A stretch of 64,000 bases of DNA from positions 45,879 through 109,878 of the forward strand of contig CANQEH010000007.1 of the NCBI GenBank assembly GCA_947594835.1. The letters are read 5' to 3'. Shown in pieces: positions 16,944 through 26,002 of the stretch. Each line of letters opens with the position of its first letter. The first letter of the stretch is position 1. Below the pieces are notes generated by a model, which was not told the origin of the DNA, did no database searches, and saw only the letters and a program-made list of their open reading frames with translations. Position numbers and translations under genes: made by a program. This stretch comes from an uncultured Acetatifactor sp. GTDB lineage: Bacteria; Bacillota; Clostridia; Lachnospirales; Lachnospiraceae.

Positions 16944-17872
16944 TTGATACACTTGGACTTCATGAAGTCCATGATCTCGCCGGTATCCTTATCTTCGTAA
17001 TAAGCAACCAACAGACGCTTAAACTCGGGAACTTCTTTTTCAGGGATGATGATCATGCCTGCTCCCTGCGAAATCATGTAATGATTCGCAAAGATCACGG
17101 AAGCTCTCTTGTTGCCATCGTTGAATATCTGCGTTTTCATGCAGTACAAGCAAAGAGTGATGGCCTTCACATCAGAAGGGATTGAGTATGCAAGGATCGA
17201 CTCAATGTTCTCTTTGACGATACTTTCTATCGGAAGCGGCGGAATATAGCTCGTACCGCCGATTGTTACAGGTACTCCGCGAATACGTCCTCCGTCCTGA
17301 TAAAAACCTTCGTTTACCAACTTAGCAATATGGCAAAGGATTGAATAGTCGGTAGGATAACTGATCACATCCTTATCCAGAACAAACTCCCATGCGTGCT
17401 TCAGATTCAATATCTTCTGCACATCGGAAGCGGACATACCGGACACCTTGCCGTTTTCGATAATGTCCTCCGTCTGGGGAAATGTTGTTGCAACACCCTC
17501 CAGGACAGCCTGATCGTAGATATTAGACTTCATATTGGCTCTGGCAAAATCCAGATTGAGTTGGACTCTCGCTGAAAGCTCGGCATCTGAGTATCCGAGC
17601 TGAGCCAGTTCCTTGTCCAGTCTCCGAATGTCCTTTTTCAGTTCTCTGCCTTCACGGGCATTTTTAAGAAGCAGCTGATACAGCTCATCTGAATACTCCC
17701 CCACGTAAGTGGATGTCAGTCTGCTCGCTACACGTTTACGAATATAGAGATATTTTTTCCCATCGCGTTCTTTTATTTCAGGGTTGCCATCGTAAGGAAG
17801 CAGATTCAGCCTTACTTGAAAATCTGCCCTTTGATGAAGCAACTCTTGAATTTGAGGATAATTGTTGTTCAT
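16934..17872 (-). CDS. Fic family protein with His-to-Gln change in the core motif
   Basis: A 312-residue Fic-domain protein. AAGGAGG lies five bases before the ATG. The N-terminal 130 residues are helical (KDIRRLDKELAQLGYSDAEL) and lead to LEGVATTFPQTEDII, the position of the usual EGN..T..E segment. The Fic core reads QIFNDGNKR where the family has HPFxxGNGR, so the catalytic His position is Gln, while the FxDGNxR anion-binding part is kept. Fic enzymes usually transfer AMP or other phosphate-containing groups to protein hydroxyls. This one may use altered chemistry or be inactive. It sits in a low-GC island next to the HTH-HipA fusion. Confidence 0.85.
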   Translation of the reverse strand: MNNNYPQIQELLHQRADFQVRLNLLPYDGNPEIKERDGKKYLYIRKRVASRLTSTYVGEYSDELYQLLLKNAREGRELKKDIRRLDKELAQLGYSDAELSARVQLNLDFARANMKSNIYDQAVLEGVATTFPQTEDIIENGKVSGMSASDVQKILNLKHAWEFVLDKDVISYPTDYSILCHIAKLVNEGFYQDGGRIRGVPVTIGGTSYIPPLPIESIVKENIESILAYSIPSDVKAITLCLYCMKTQIFNDGNKRASVIFANHYMISQGAGMIIIPEKEVPEFKRLLVAYYEDKDTGEIMDFMKSKCIKTF

Positions 17873-17946
17873 GGCGTCCTCCTTGTAGGGAACATTTTAT
17901 GCAACTATTTTGTCATAATATTCCCCAATTTTCAAGAAGTATTCGT

Positions 17947-18143
17947 TAATTGACCAAATGACAGCCGCAGTATTTGTTCCCAACGCTCTCGTCCTCAAAC
18001 CTGTCGTGGACATATTGGGAGCAACCCGGTATTTACAGCACGGATTCCCGCAAGAGCGTACACGCTGCCCGGCTCATCAGTTTGATCAAGGTACTTGATG
18101 ACCTGTATATTCAGTTTGCAAGGATCAGCGAAGTGGGCTCGCT
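17947..18143 (-). pseudogene. Possible frameshifted coding remnant upstream of the Fic gene
   Basis: On the minus strand about 45 protein-like codons (KLNIQVIKYLDQTDEPGSVY, then ALAGIRAVNTG) shift frame into YVHDRFEDESVGNKYCGC and stop near 17949. No intact start or single frame exists. I do not recognise the family. The stretch 18144-18275 next to it shows no gene. Confidence 0.28.
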
Positions 18144-18275
18144 ATGAGTTTTGAAGAACCCCTTCACTAAGTAAGGAATACTTCACGATGTGACAAAGCG
18201 TTTCAAATGAAAGAGATAAGCACTGATGTTGTCTCCGGTAAAAATGGTTTGGTCGGGCTGAGTCAGCACAAGACA

Positions 18276-18313
18276 AAAAGAAAACCCCGGAAACCGTATG
18301 GATCCGGGGTTTT
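18276..18313 (-). terminator. Terminator of the rplM-rpsI operon
   Basis: An 11-bp stem (AAAACCCCGGA with its complement, 11-base loop), followed on the minus strand by TTTTCTTTTT; 20 bases past the rpsI stop. Confidence 0.9.
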
Positions 18314-18332
18314 GGAGCATTTGAAGTTTCGA

Positions 18333-18728
18333 TCAGCGCTTGCTGAACTGAGGCGCACGGCGGGCTGCTTTGAGGCCGTACTTCTTTCTCTCTTTCATGC
18401 GGGGATCTCTGGTCAGATAGCCTGCCTTCTTCAGGATGGGCCTGTACTCTGCGTCAACCTCCAGCAGGGCTCTGGAAATGCCGTGGCGGATCGCGCCTGC
18501 CTGGCCGGTGTAACCGCCGCCGTGCACATTGACGATCACGTCAAACTTATCCACGGTCTCCGTGAGCGCCATGGGCTGACGAACGATCACCTTCAGGGTC
18601 TCCAGTCCGAAATACTCGTCCATGCTTCTCTTATTGATGGTAACATTGCCTTTTCCGGGTACCAGATACACCCTGGCAATGGATTTCTTTCTTCTGCCTG
18701 TGCCATAGTACTTTTCAGTCTTAGCCAT
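18333..18728 (-). CDS. rpsI: 30S ribosomal protein S9
   Basis: A 131-residue S9 with [18 protein letters not shown] near the N-terminus, [20 protein letters not shown] in the centre and the invariant basic tail ending SKR, which reaches the P-site tRNA. It is co-transcribed with rplM 21 bases upstream and followed by a strong terminator. Confidence 0.98.
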   Translation of the reverse strand: MAKTEKYYGTGRRKKSIARVYLVPGKGNVTINKRSMDEYFGLETLKVIVRQPMALTETVDKFDVIVNVHGGGYTGQAGAIRHGISRALLEVDAEYRPILKKAGYLTRDPRMKERKKYGLKAARRAPQFSKR

Positions 18729-18749
18729 GATTCATTTTCCTCCTATCCT

Positions 18750-19178
18750 TTAGAATGTCAGTGTCTCGGGCTTCTGAGCCGCATGATTGTGTTCGGGTCC
18801 TGCGTAAACAAAAAGCTTTCTGTACATCTGTCTTCCTAAAGGTCCCTTGGGAAGCATCCCCTTGACAGCCATCTCGATGACTTCCTCGGGTTTCTTGTTC
18901 ATCTTCTCTCTCAGCGTGGTCTCCTTCATGCCGCCCACATAGTCGGAATGATGGTGGTAAACCTTCTGATCCAGCTTCTTGCCGGTCACCTGTACCTTCT
19001 CCGCATTGATCACGATGACATAATCGCCGGTGTCGATGTGGGGGGTAAAGATCGGCTTATTCTTTCCGCGCAGCACCTTTGCCACCTCGGAAGCAAGGCG
19101 GCCCAGGGTCATGCCTGCAGCGTCTACTACATACCATTTTCTATCGATGGTAGCCGGACTAGCCATAAATGTTTTCAT
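18750..19178 (-). CDS. rplM: 50S ribosomal protein L13
   Basis: A 142-residue L13 of standard length with [35 protein letters not shown] and [16 protein letters not shown], the central core of the family. It is the first gene of the L13-S9 operon, with its own promoter and a leader of about 155 bases. Confidence 0.98.
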   Translation of the reverse strand: MKTFMASPATIDRKWYVVDAAGMTLGRLASEVAKVLRGKNKPIFTPHIDTGDYVIVINAEKVQVTGKKLDQKVYHHHSDYVGGMKETTLREKMNKKPEEVIEMAVKGMLPKGPLGRQMYRKLFVYAGPEHNHAAQKPETLTF

Positions 19179-19334
19179 GATGTTCCCTCCGTATTACTTT
19201 GTCGCTTTGGTGCGCCTGCTGCCGATGGATTCCGCGGATGTCCGGCCGCTTCCCCCACCGCCTCAGGGGCATGGTCTTCTATCTTTCAAGCGTCCGCCGG
19301 GGCTTTGGCGCAACGCTTGGAAACACTGTCACAG
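19179..19334 (-). ncRNA. rplM leader RNA (candidate L13 leader)
   Basis: About 155 bases between the transcript start predicted from the promoter and rplM. It contains a long stem (CAAGCGT pairing with ACGCTTG across a GC-rich interior) and further GC-rich stems. Firmicutes rplM transcripts often carry an L13-binding leader; I have not checked this one against that model. Confidence 0.4.
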
Positions 19335-19340
19335 CTACAT

Positions 19341-19369
19341 ATTTTACTATACATACCCGCAGGTGTCAA
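19341..19369 (-). promoter_or_regulatory. Promoter of rplM-rpsI
   Basis: TTGACA (19369-19364) and TAAAAT (19346-19341) on the minus strand, 17-base spacer, immediately after the truA stop codon. Confidence 0.8.
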
Positions 19370-19372
19370 TCG

Positions 19373-20155
19373 CTAATTTGGAAAATTCTGCGGAAAATGC
19401 TGTAAAAACTCGTATCCCACCAGCGTCAGGCCGCAGGCCGGCGCCGTTGGGCCCGCCGCGCCCCGCTGCCTGGCCTCCAGCACGTCCGGCATGGACTCCG
19501 GCTCCCGCTTCCCCTGGCCCACCTCCATCAAAGTTCCCGCCAGGATTCTTACCATGTTGTAGAGGAAACCGTTCCCGCAGACCCGGATCACCAGCTCCGG
19601 CCCCTGCTCCTCCAGCTCCAGGGAATAGACGGTGCGCACCGTGCTCTGCACCTGGGCCCCCGTCTGACAGAAACTCCTGAAATCGTGCTCCCCCACCAGA
19701 TACTGCGCCGCCCTGCGCATCCGTTCCACATCCAGAGGGCGGTAGGTAAAATGGGTGTACAGCCGTTTTAAGGGCATGGGAAACTCTCCCCGGTAGATTC
19801 GGTACTCATAAGTCTTACGGCTGTTTACGCGCCGCGGATGCCAGTCTGAAGGCACCTCCTCCGAGCGCAGGATGCGGATGTCCTCCGGCAGCCTGTGGTT
19901 TAAGGCGTAGGCAAATTTTTCCGCCGCCATCCTGCTTGCCGTGTCAAAAACGGCCACATTCCCCATGGCGTGCACCCCGGCGTCCGTGCGGCTGGCGCCC
20001 TCCACCTTAACCGGCACGCCCAGAAGCTCTCCCAGGGCCCTGTTTAACTCGCTCTCCACAGTGACGCCGTTGTCCTGGATCTGCCACCCGTGATAATTGG
20101 TGCCGTCATAGGCCACCGTCAGCCGGATCCGCCTTTCCCTGATCTCACTCTCCAT
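19373..20155 (-). CDS. truA: tRNA pseudouridine(38-40) synthase TruA
   Basis: A 260-residue enzyme that isomerises uridines 38-40 of tRNA anticodon stems. It has AYDGTNYHGWQ near the N-terminus and the catalytic Asp58 in SRTDAGVHA. The later RMRRAAQYLVGEHDFRSF and GNGFLYNMVRILAGTL blocks are typical. It ends the ecfA1-ecfA2-ecfT-truA transcript, 34 bases after ecfT, an order standard in Firmicutes. Its stop lies against the rplM promoter. Confidence 0.97.
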   Translation of the reverse strand: MESEIRERRIRLTVAYDGTNYHGWQIQDNGVTVESELNRALGELLGVPVKVEGASRTDAGVHAMGNVAVFDTASRMAAEKFAYALNHRLPEDIRILRSEEVPSDWHPRRVNSRKTYEYRIYRGEFPMPLKRLYTHFTYRPLDVERMRRAAQYLVGEHDFRSFCQTGAQVQSTVRTVYSLELEEQGPELVIRVCGNGFLYNMVRILAGTLMEVGQGKREPESMPDVLEARQRGAAGPTAPACGLTLVGYEFLQHFPQNFPN

Positions 20156-20189
20156 ACCGCCGCCTCCCGGTCGTCTTTTCCCGCTTTTT

Positions 20190-20987
20190 TTACAGCCTTC
20201 CCAGCGTGATGCTCACCGCCAGATAACAGCCGATCACAAGATAGGCAAGCCCGTCCCGTCTCCGATAGGCCAACGGCTTCATCTTTGTCCTGCCCTGGCC
20301 GCCTCGGTAGCATCTTGCCTCCATGGCCATGGCCAGGTCGTTGGCCCGGCGGAAGGCGGAGATAAACAGAGGCACCAGCAGGGGCACCATGGCCTTTGCC
20401 CGGTGGATGAGGTTGCCGCTCTCAAAATCCGCCCCCCGGGCAATCTGCGCTTTCATGATCTTATCCGTCTCCTCCAGCAGGATGGGGATGAACCGGAGGG
20501 CGATGGACATCATCATGGCCACCTCATGCACCGGCACATGGAACACCTGAAAGATCCCCATCATTTTTTCCATGCCGTCCGTCAGGTTGTTGGGCGTGGT
20601 GGTCAGCGTCATCACGGAAGATCCGATGACAAGCAGCGCCAGCCGCAGCGCCATGGTGCCCGCCATCCAGAGGCCCTCTTTGGTAACGGTCAGCTTCCAG
20701 AGGGAAAACACCTCTGTCCCCGGCGTCAAAAACAGGTTAAACCCCACCGTGAGGAGCAAAAGAAAGAGAATGGCCTTCATCCCCCGCACCATATACCGAA
20801 AGGGCACATGGGAAAGCTTGATGACAAGCGCAAGAAACAAAAGCGCCGCCCCGTACCCCAGCACATTCCGGAAAAAGAACAGGGAGAGGATATAGAGCAG
20901 GGTTCCCCCCAGCTTCACTCTGGGATCCAGCCTGTGGATGACTGACTCCGTCTGATAATATTGTCCTAGGGTGATATCTCTCAGCAT
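20190..20987 (-). CDS. ecfT: Energy-coupling factor transporter transmembrane protein EcfT
   Basis: A 265-residue membrane scaffold of ECF vitamin and cofactor importers. It opens with the family signature LRDITLGQYYQTESVIHRLDPR and has about five or six membrane spans. The two coupling helices carry the ARG motifs (QIARGADFESG and MEARCYRGG), which dock the two EcfA ATPases. It is nine bases after the second ATPase gene. It partners with S-components encoded elsewhere. Confidence 0.96.
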   Translation of the reverse strand: MLRDITLGQYYQTESVIHRLDPRVKLGGTLLYILSLFFFRNVLGYGAALLFLALVIKLSHVPFRYMVRGMKAILFLLLLTVGFNLFLTPGTEVFSLWKLTVTKEGLWMAGTMALRLALLVIGSSVMTLTTTPNNLTDGMEKMMGIFQVFHVPVHEVAMMMSIALRFIPILLEETDKIMKAQIARGADFESGNLIHRAKAMVPLLVPLFISAFRRANDLAMAMEARCYRGGQGRTKMKPLAYRRRDGLAYLVIGCYLAVSITLGRL

Positions 20988-20996
20988 ACCGTCTCC

Positions 20997-21863
20997 TTAC
21001 AGGTTCGTTTTGCGGAACCGGGCAAGCGCCTGCATCACAGTCTCCACCGCTTCCCCTACCGTGGTTGCGTCTACGTCCACATCCAGCCCCTTTTCCTTCA
21101 GGCTGTGCAGGATATAGGTCACCTGGGGCGCCGCCAGCCCGATCTCCTCCAGCTCGCGGTAGTGCCGGAATACCTCCCGGGGCTGCCCGTCGTACAGCAC
21201 GCTCCCCTGATTCATCACAATGATGCGGTCTACATATTCCGCCACATCCTCCATGCTGTGGGAGACCAGCAGGATGGTCATGCCCGTCTCCTGCTGCAGC
21301 TTCTTGATCTGTCCCAGAATTTCATCCCGTCCTTTCGGGTCCAGCCCCGCGGTGGGCTCGTCCAGGATCAGCACCTCCGGCTTCATGGCCAGTACGCCTG
21401 CGATGGCGGCACGCCGCTTCTGGCCGCCGGAAAGTTCAAAGGGGGACTGATAAAACAGCTCGTCCGGCATTCCCACCTGACGGAGGGCCTCATAAGCCCG
21501 CAGTTCCACCTCTTTTTTCCCCAGGCCGAGATTTTTGGGGCCGAAGCAGACGTCGGAAAACACATCCACTTCAAAGAGCTGGTGCTCCGGATACTGAAAC
21601 ACCAGTCCCACCTTGCTGCGCAGTTTTTTCCGATCGTACTCCTTGTCGTAAATGTCTTCCCCGTGAAAGTAAATATGGCCGGAGGTGGCTTTTAACAGCC
21701 CGTTCAAATGCTGTATCAGCGTGGACTTGCCGGAGCCGGTATGGCCGATGATCCCCACAAACTCCCCCTCCGCAAACTCCAGGCACACATCCTTTAACGC
21801 CGCCACGGCCATGGGCGTATCTGCCTCGTATATGTAGTTGACATGATCCATAATGATCGACAT
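20997..21863 (-). CDS. ecfA2: Energy-coupling factor ATPase EcfA2
   Basis: A 288-residue ABC ATPase. Walker A is GHTGSGKST (residues 40-48), followed by the Q-loop FQYPEHQLFE, signature ELSGGQKRR, Walker B VLILDEPTAGLD and switch His in LLVSHSMED. It forms a heterodimer with EcfA1 to power EcfT. The four-base gap from ecfA1 implies coupled translation. Confidence 0.96.
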   Translation of the reverse strand: MSIIMDHVNYIYEADTPMAVAALKDVCLEFAEGEFVGIIGHTGSGKSTLIQHLNGLLKATSGHIYFHGEDIYDKEYDRKKLRSKVGLVFQYPEHQLFEVDVFSDVCFGPKNLGLGKKEVELRAYEALRQVGMPDELFYQSPFELSGGQKRRAAIAGVLAMKPEVLILDEPTAGLDPKGRDEILGQIKKLQQETGMTILLVSHSMEDVAEYVDRIIVMNQGSVLYDGQPREVFRHYRELEEIGLAAPQVTYILHSLKEKGLDVDVDATTVGEAVETVMQALARFRKTNL

Positions 21864-21867
21864 AAAC

Positions 21868-22716
21868 TCAAGCTCCCGTCAAGTATTCTGCCAGTTCCTC
21901 CGCCGTCAGGATCCCGTCCGGCAGGGCGACGCCCCTTTTTTTCAGCTCATGGGCCAGTAGCGTGACCTGGGGCACATCCATCCGCAGCTCCTTTAACCGC
22001 TCCACCTGGGAAAAGATTTCCCTGGGCGTCCCCGTCATGGCGACCTTTCCCTGATCCATCACAAACACCCGGTCTGCGTAAATGACTTCTTCCATGTAGT
22101 GGGTGATCAGGATCACCGTGATGCCCTCCACCTGATTTAACCCCCGCACGGCGCGGATAACCTCTTTGCGCCCGTTGGGATCCAGCATGGCGGTGGGCTC
22201 GTCCAGCACGATACACTTGGGGTGCATGGCCAACACTCCGGCGATGGAAACCCGCTGCTTCTGGCCGCCGGAAAGCCTGGACGGGGAGTGTTTGCGGTAG
22301 GCGTACATTCCCACTGCCCGCAGGCTCTCCTCCACCCGCTCCCAGATCTCCCTGGTGGGGATTCCCATATTCTCCGGGCCGAATCCCACGTCCTCCTCCA
22401 CCACCTGGCCGATGATCTGGTTGTCGGGGTTTTGAAAGACCATACCCGCCGTCTGGCGCACATTCCAGACGTTCTCCTCCTGCGCGGTGTCCATGCCGTC
22501 CACCCACACCGTCCCCTCCGTGGGATGCAGGATGGCGTTGAACTGCTTGGCCAGCGTGGACTTGCCGGAACCGTTGTGTCCCACGATGGCCACAAACTCG
22601 CCTGGGGCAATGTCCAGATCCACCTGATCCACCGCCGTGACAATGCGCTCCACATTGCCTTCCTCATTCCGCACAATGTATTCATAAGTCACATCCGAGG
22701 TCTTTACGATTCCCAT
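21868..22716 (-). CDS. ecfA1: Energy-coupling factor ATPase EcfA1
   Basis: A 282-residue ABC ATPase. Walker A is GHNGSGKST (46-54), with Q-loop [17 protein letters not shown], signature RLSGGQKQR, Walker [13 protein letters not shown] and switch ITHYMEE. I start at MGIVKTSD, preceded by GGGAG seven bases upstream, rather than at an in-frame ATG 13 codons earlier. It is the first gene of the ecf-truA operon, behind a strong promoter and divergent from an M15 peptidase gene. Confidence 0.96.
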   Translation of the reverse strand: MGIVKTSDVTYEYIVRNEEGNVERIVTAVDQVDLDIAPGEFVAIVGHNGSGKSTLAKQFNAILHPTEGTVWVDGMDTAQEENVWNVRQTAGMVFQNPDNQIIGQVVEEDVGFGPENMGIPTREIWERVEESLRAVGMYAYRKHSPSRLSGGQKQRVSIAGVLAMHPKCIVLDEPTAMLDPNGRKEVIRAVRGLNQVEGITVILITHYMEEVIYADRVFVMDQGKVAMTGTPREIFSQVERLKELRMDVPQVTLLAHELKKRGVALPDGILTAEELAEYLTGA

Positions 22717-22761
22717 GCAGCCACTCCCTGCTTTCTTCCAAATTGCGCCGCGCACTTTTTT

Positions 22762-22790
22762 ATTATATTAGATTCGACCTTAAATTACAA
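22762..22790 (-). promoter_or_regulatory. Promoter of ecfA1-ecfA2-ecfT-truA
   Basis: TTGTAA (22790-22785) and TATAAT (22767-22762) on the minus strand, 17-base spacer, about 45 bases from the ecfA1 start. Confidence 0.78.
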
Positions 22791-22834
22791 CCGATAACCA
22801 TCCCGCCGCCGCTAAAATCGCAGCGCCGCCGCCG

Positions 22835-22864
22835 TTTACAAAGAGACGCCTCCTGTGGTATGCT
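22835..22864 (+). promoter_or_regulatory. Promoter of the M15 peptidase gene
   Basis: TTTACA (22835-22840) and TATGCT (22859-22864) on the plus strand, 18-base spacer, 55 bases before the start codon. It is divergent from the ecfA1 promoter. Confidence 0.5.
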
Positions 22865-22918
22865 TGTTACAACAGACGAGCCGCCTTGGGCGCTCCTTCC
22901 GCAGAAAGGGACCCTTCC

Positions 22919-23830
22919 ATGAATCAGAATCAACGCAAGCTGCTCAAAATGTTCGCCATTCTGGCCGCCCTGCTTCTCCTGGTAGCGGTTGCATCCCGCC
23001 TGTTTCAAAACAGATCCATGACGTTGACGGAATATGAAAAATTGCGGCAGAGCCAGGAGGGCGCCTCTGCTTCCCCCTCCCCCGCCGCAGCAACTTTCTC
23101 TCCAGCCGCGGCTGCGCCCAGTACGCCCTCTCCCTCCCCGGCTCCCACCATGGAAGCTTCCCAGCTGACCGGGGCCATATTAAACGGCGTCTCCCAGTTG
23201 GAAAACCGCTATACCCTGGCGGAGGGCTTTTACTGCGAACCGCTCTCCGACAGCCTGACGCGCTATATCACCGGCGTCTCCTACCCGGCTTTGACGGAGG
23301 AAGACGATGGAGACGTCCCGGCGGTTACCCCGGACGAGCTGCGCTACGTCCATATCCTGCACTATGACTTTACGGGAACCCCCGCAGAGGGGGAACTCAT
23401 CTGCAACCAGTCCATCGCCCTGGATCTGTTGGAGATCTTCCGGGAGCTCTACCGGAACGAATATCAGCTGGAGCGGGTGCGCCTGATCGACGAGTACGAC
23501 GGCGACGACGCGGCCTCCATGGAGGACAACAATACCTCCTGCTTCAATTACAGGGTGGTGGAGGGCACAGACAAGCTGTCAAAGCACGCCTACGGCCTGG
23601 CTGTGGACGTCAACCCTTTCTACAACCCTTATATCACTTACGGCCAGGACGGCAGCGAAAACGTCTCCCCTGCCGGCGCACAGGCCTATGCGGACCGCTC
23701 CGGCCATTTCCCTTATCAGATCGACGAGGACGATCTGTGCTACAAACTCTTTATCCAGCACGGTTTCACCTGGGGCGGGGCCTGGAACAACAGCAAGGAT
23801 TACCAACACTTCCAGAAGCTCCTGGAATAA
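22919..23830 (+). CDS. M15 family D-Ala-D-Ala carboxypeptidase / endopeptidase, membrane-anchored
   Basis: A 303-residue cell-wall peptidase. Residues 9-28 are a membrane anchor or signal, and residues 48-80 are a Ser/Pro/Ala/Thr-rich wall-spanning linker. The catalytic domain carries the zinc ligands His223 and Asp230 (SKHAYGLAVDVNP) and His297 (KDYQHFQ) after WGGAWN. It matches the M15 subgroup that cuts peptidoglycan stem peptides. The start at MNQNQRK follows AAAGGGA; a longer frame adds 11 residues with no support. It is convergent with the MATE gene, six bases away. Together with MATE it separates rplQ from ecfA1, which are usually neighbours. Confidence 0.88.
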   Translation: MNQNQRKLLKMFAILAALLLLVAVASRLFQNRSMTLTEYEKLRQSQEGASASPSPAAATFSPAAAAPSTPSPSPAPTMEASQLTGAILNGVSQLENRYTLAEGFYCEPLSDSLTRYITGVSYPALTEEDDGDVPAVTPDELRYVHILHYDFTGTPAEGELICNQSIALDLLEIFRELYRNEYQLERVRLIDEYDGDDAASMEDNNTSCFNYRVVEGTDKLSKHAYGLAVDVNPFYNPYITYGQDGSENVSPAGAQAYADRSGHFPYQIDEDDLCYKLFIQHGFTWGGAWNNSKDYQHFQKLLE

Positions 23831-23835
23831 AGGCT

Positions 23836-25188
23836 CTAAATCTTGATCCCTGTCCATTTTCCCTGGCGGAACCGCACGGACGCAAACAAAAACCGGGAGA
23901 GCTGGTCTGCTACCACGCCGTACCAGATGCCCACAATGCCCATGTGGAACACATAGCCGAACAGATAGGAACCTAAAGTCCTCATCACCGTGACGCTGAC
24001 CGCAGAGGCCGCCGCCGTGTAAAACGTGTCTCCCGCCCCCCGCAGGCATCCCATATAGATCACCTGGGCGATCTGCAGGATCACCACGAAAATGATCACA
24101 TACATGATCTTCACGCCGATTTCCACGATCTGCTCTTCCCTGAAAAACAGACTCATCAGTAGCCGGGCGCAGAAAAAGTAGACCACCGCCAGGATCACCG
24201 ATATCACGCCGCCGATCATCCGGCAGGTGCGCCCGTAATCTTTGGCCTTCTGCGGCTGCTTTGCCCCCAGGCTGTAACCGATCAGGGCCACCGCCGTAGC
24301 CTGCAGCCCGTCGCCGAACGCAAAGGACAGGCTCATAATATTCATCCCCACCTGGTGCGCCGCCATCGCATCTGTTCCCTGATCCGCCGCCATCAGGGCG
24401 GTGAGCATGAACCCGATGCGCATGAGCACCTGCTCCGCAAACACGCTGTAGCCCACCTTGACCAGGCTTTTGAAAGCCTCCCAGGCAGGCCAAAGCTTCT
24501 TCTCAAAGATGAGCCGGATGCTCACAAAGGTCTCCTTTTTCCACACAGAAGCCAGGCTCATCCCGCTGGCCACCACCGTCCCCAGGACAGTTGCCAGGGC
24601 CGCCCCTTTGATCCCAAGGGCCGGAAAGCCGAAATGGCCCTCGATCAGCAGATAGTTTGCCGTGATATTCACCCCGCTGGAAACCAGATTGGTGCGCATG
24701 GTGATCCGCGTGTTCCCGGCCCCCCGCTGGGCCGCGTTGACGCCCATCTGCACACAGTTGAAGATCATGCCGCCCATGATGATGCGGAAATACAAAACGG
24801 CGCTGTCGTGTGTCTGCGCTTCCGATCCGCAGAAGCGGATGATTGTGTCCGCAAAGGCCACCATCAGGACGCTGATCACTGCCCCTGCCGCTATCAAAAA
24901 GACCAGAAACGTAGAAAAAATCCTGTTTGCTTCCTCCCGTTTCCCCTGTCCCATCCGACGCGCCACCAGGGCCGATATGGCCACGTTGCCTGCAATAAAC
25001 AGCGACAGCCCCAGAAACTTCGGCTGGGTGGTCAGCCCTACCGCCGCCACCGCATAAGCGCCCAGGGAGCTCACCATCAGGGAGTCTATCAGCCCGGCAA
25101 GCGCCGTAAAAAAAGATTCCAGCATAGCGGGCCAGGCCATATGCAGTGTCTTGGCGATATCTTCTTTGTTGTATTGTAGTCGTTTCAT
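23836..25188 (-). CDS. MATE family efflux transporter
   Basis: A 450-residue multidrug and toxin extrusion protein with 12 predicted spans in two related halves. It begins HMAWPAMLESFFTALAGLIDSLMVSSLG and has the second-half counterpart VKVGYSVFAEQVLMRIGFMLTALMAADQG. These proteins export cationic drugs or metabolites with Na+ or H+. It lies just after the rplQ terminator, with GAGGA before the start codon, and is probably transcribed separately or by read-through. Confidence 0.9.
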   Translation of the reverse strand: MKRLQYNKEDIAKTLHMAWPAMLESFFTALAGLIDSLMVSSLGAYAVAAVGLTTQPKFLGLSLFIAGNVAISALVARRMGQGKREEANRIFSTFLVFLIAAGAVISVLMVAFADTIIRFCGSEAQTHDSAVLYFRIIMGGMIFNCVQMGVNAAQRGAGNTRITMRTNLVSSGVNITANYLLIEGHFGFPALGIKGAALATVLGTVVASGMSLASVWKKETFVSIRLIFEKKLWPAWEAFKSLVKVGYSVFAEQVLMRIGFMLTALMAADQGTDAMAAHQVGMNIMSLSFAFGDGLQATAVALIGYSLGAKQPQKAKDYGRTCRMIGGVISVILAVVYFFCARLLMSLFFREEQIVEIGVKIMYVIIFVVILQIAQVIYMGCLRGAGDTFYTAAASAVSVTVMRTLGSYLFGYVFHMGIVGIWYGVVADQLSRFLFASVRFRQGKWTGIKI

Positions 25189-25200
25189 CTGCTTTCCTCG

Positions 25201-25229
25201 AAAAAGAGGGAGAACCTTTCGGTTCTCCC
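25201..25229 (-). terminator. Terminator of the alpha (rplQ) operon
   Basis: A perfect 9-bp stem GGGAGAACC / GGTTCTCCC with a four-base loop, then TCTTTTT on the minus strand; 19 bases past the rplQ stop. It ends the long ribosomal transcript. Confidence 0.88.
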
Positions 25230-25247
25230 TTCCATCCTGTTTCCCAA

Positions 25248-25853
25248 TTACACCAGCTCCAGCACCACTTCCATTGCTGCGTCGCCCTTGCGCTGGCCAA
25301 TCTTCACAATCCTGGTGTAGCCGCCCTTGCGGTCAACATACTTGGGCGCATACTCGTCAAACAGCTTTGCCACCAGGTCTACTTCCTTGGTATTCCTCTT
25401 TCTGCCTGCCGCCTCCTTGGGAACCTCTACAACAGGCTGAAGCACCTTCAGCATCTGCCGTCTCGCGTGAATCCTGCTGGGGAGATCCTTCTTGATCTCC
25501 TTCTCCACCTCGTCGTAAACCGTAACGGTCACGCCGTTTTCGATCCGCAGGATCTTGCCGTCCTTGTCGCGGTGCGTCTCAGAAAGCACCTTCTTCGTAT
25601 CCTTGTCGATGATCTGCTTTACCCGCTTGCCGTCTTTGTCCTTGCGGGCAACCTTCGTCGTCACCTTCACAGTCTCAAAGTTATCCTTCTCCTTCACTGC
25701 CAGGGCGATAAGGCCTTCCGCTATTTTTCTCACTTCCTTGGCTTTCGCCTCAGTGGTGACAATTTTTCCGTTCTGGATCAGCGCGGTCACCTGATTTCTC
25801 AAAAGCGCCTTTCTCTGGGAAGAAGTTCTTCCAAGTTTCCTATACTTTGCCAT
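25248..25853 (-). CDS. rplQ: 50S ribosomal protein L17, enlarged form
   Basis: A 201-residue L17. The N-terminal 55 residues ([37 protein letters not shown]) and the C-terminal 30 ([20 protein letters not shown]) are standard. About 75 extra residues, highly charged ([26 protein letters not shown]), sit between them. Most bacterial L17 proteins are near 115-130 residues. The true start at 25853 has AAAGGAAAAG before it; upstream in-frame sequence reaches into the hairpin region and is not coding. It is the last gene of the alpha operon. Confidence 0.95.
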   Translation of the reverse strand: MAKYRKLGRTSSQRKALLRNQVTALIQNGKIVTTEAKAKEVRKIAEGLIALAVKEKDNFETVKVTTKVARKDKDGKRVKQIIDKDTKKVLSETHRDKDGKILRIENGVTVTVYDEVEKEIKKDLPSRIHARRQMLKVLQPVVEVPKEAAGRKRNTKEVDLVAKLFDEYAPKYVDRKGGYTRIVKIGQRKGDAAMEVVLELV

Positions 25854-26002
25854 AATCTTTTCCTTTCTCCACTCATGGTACATCCGGCCACGCCCTTTGG
25901 ACTTACTCACCGAATGTCTGTTTTTGCCATTTAGAGATGAACCGCAGACGCACCCATCGGCTTTACCGTCCGCAGTAAATCTGTTCCACTCAGGCCCTTG
26001 CC

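Noticed and set aside
18207..18839. 210-codon plus-strand frame near rpsI
   Set aside because: It runs through the rpsI terminator and antisense to rpsI and rplM, so it is not a gene.
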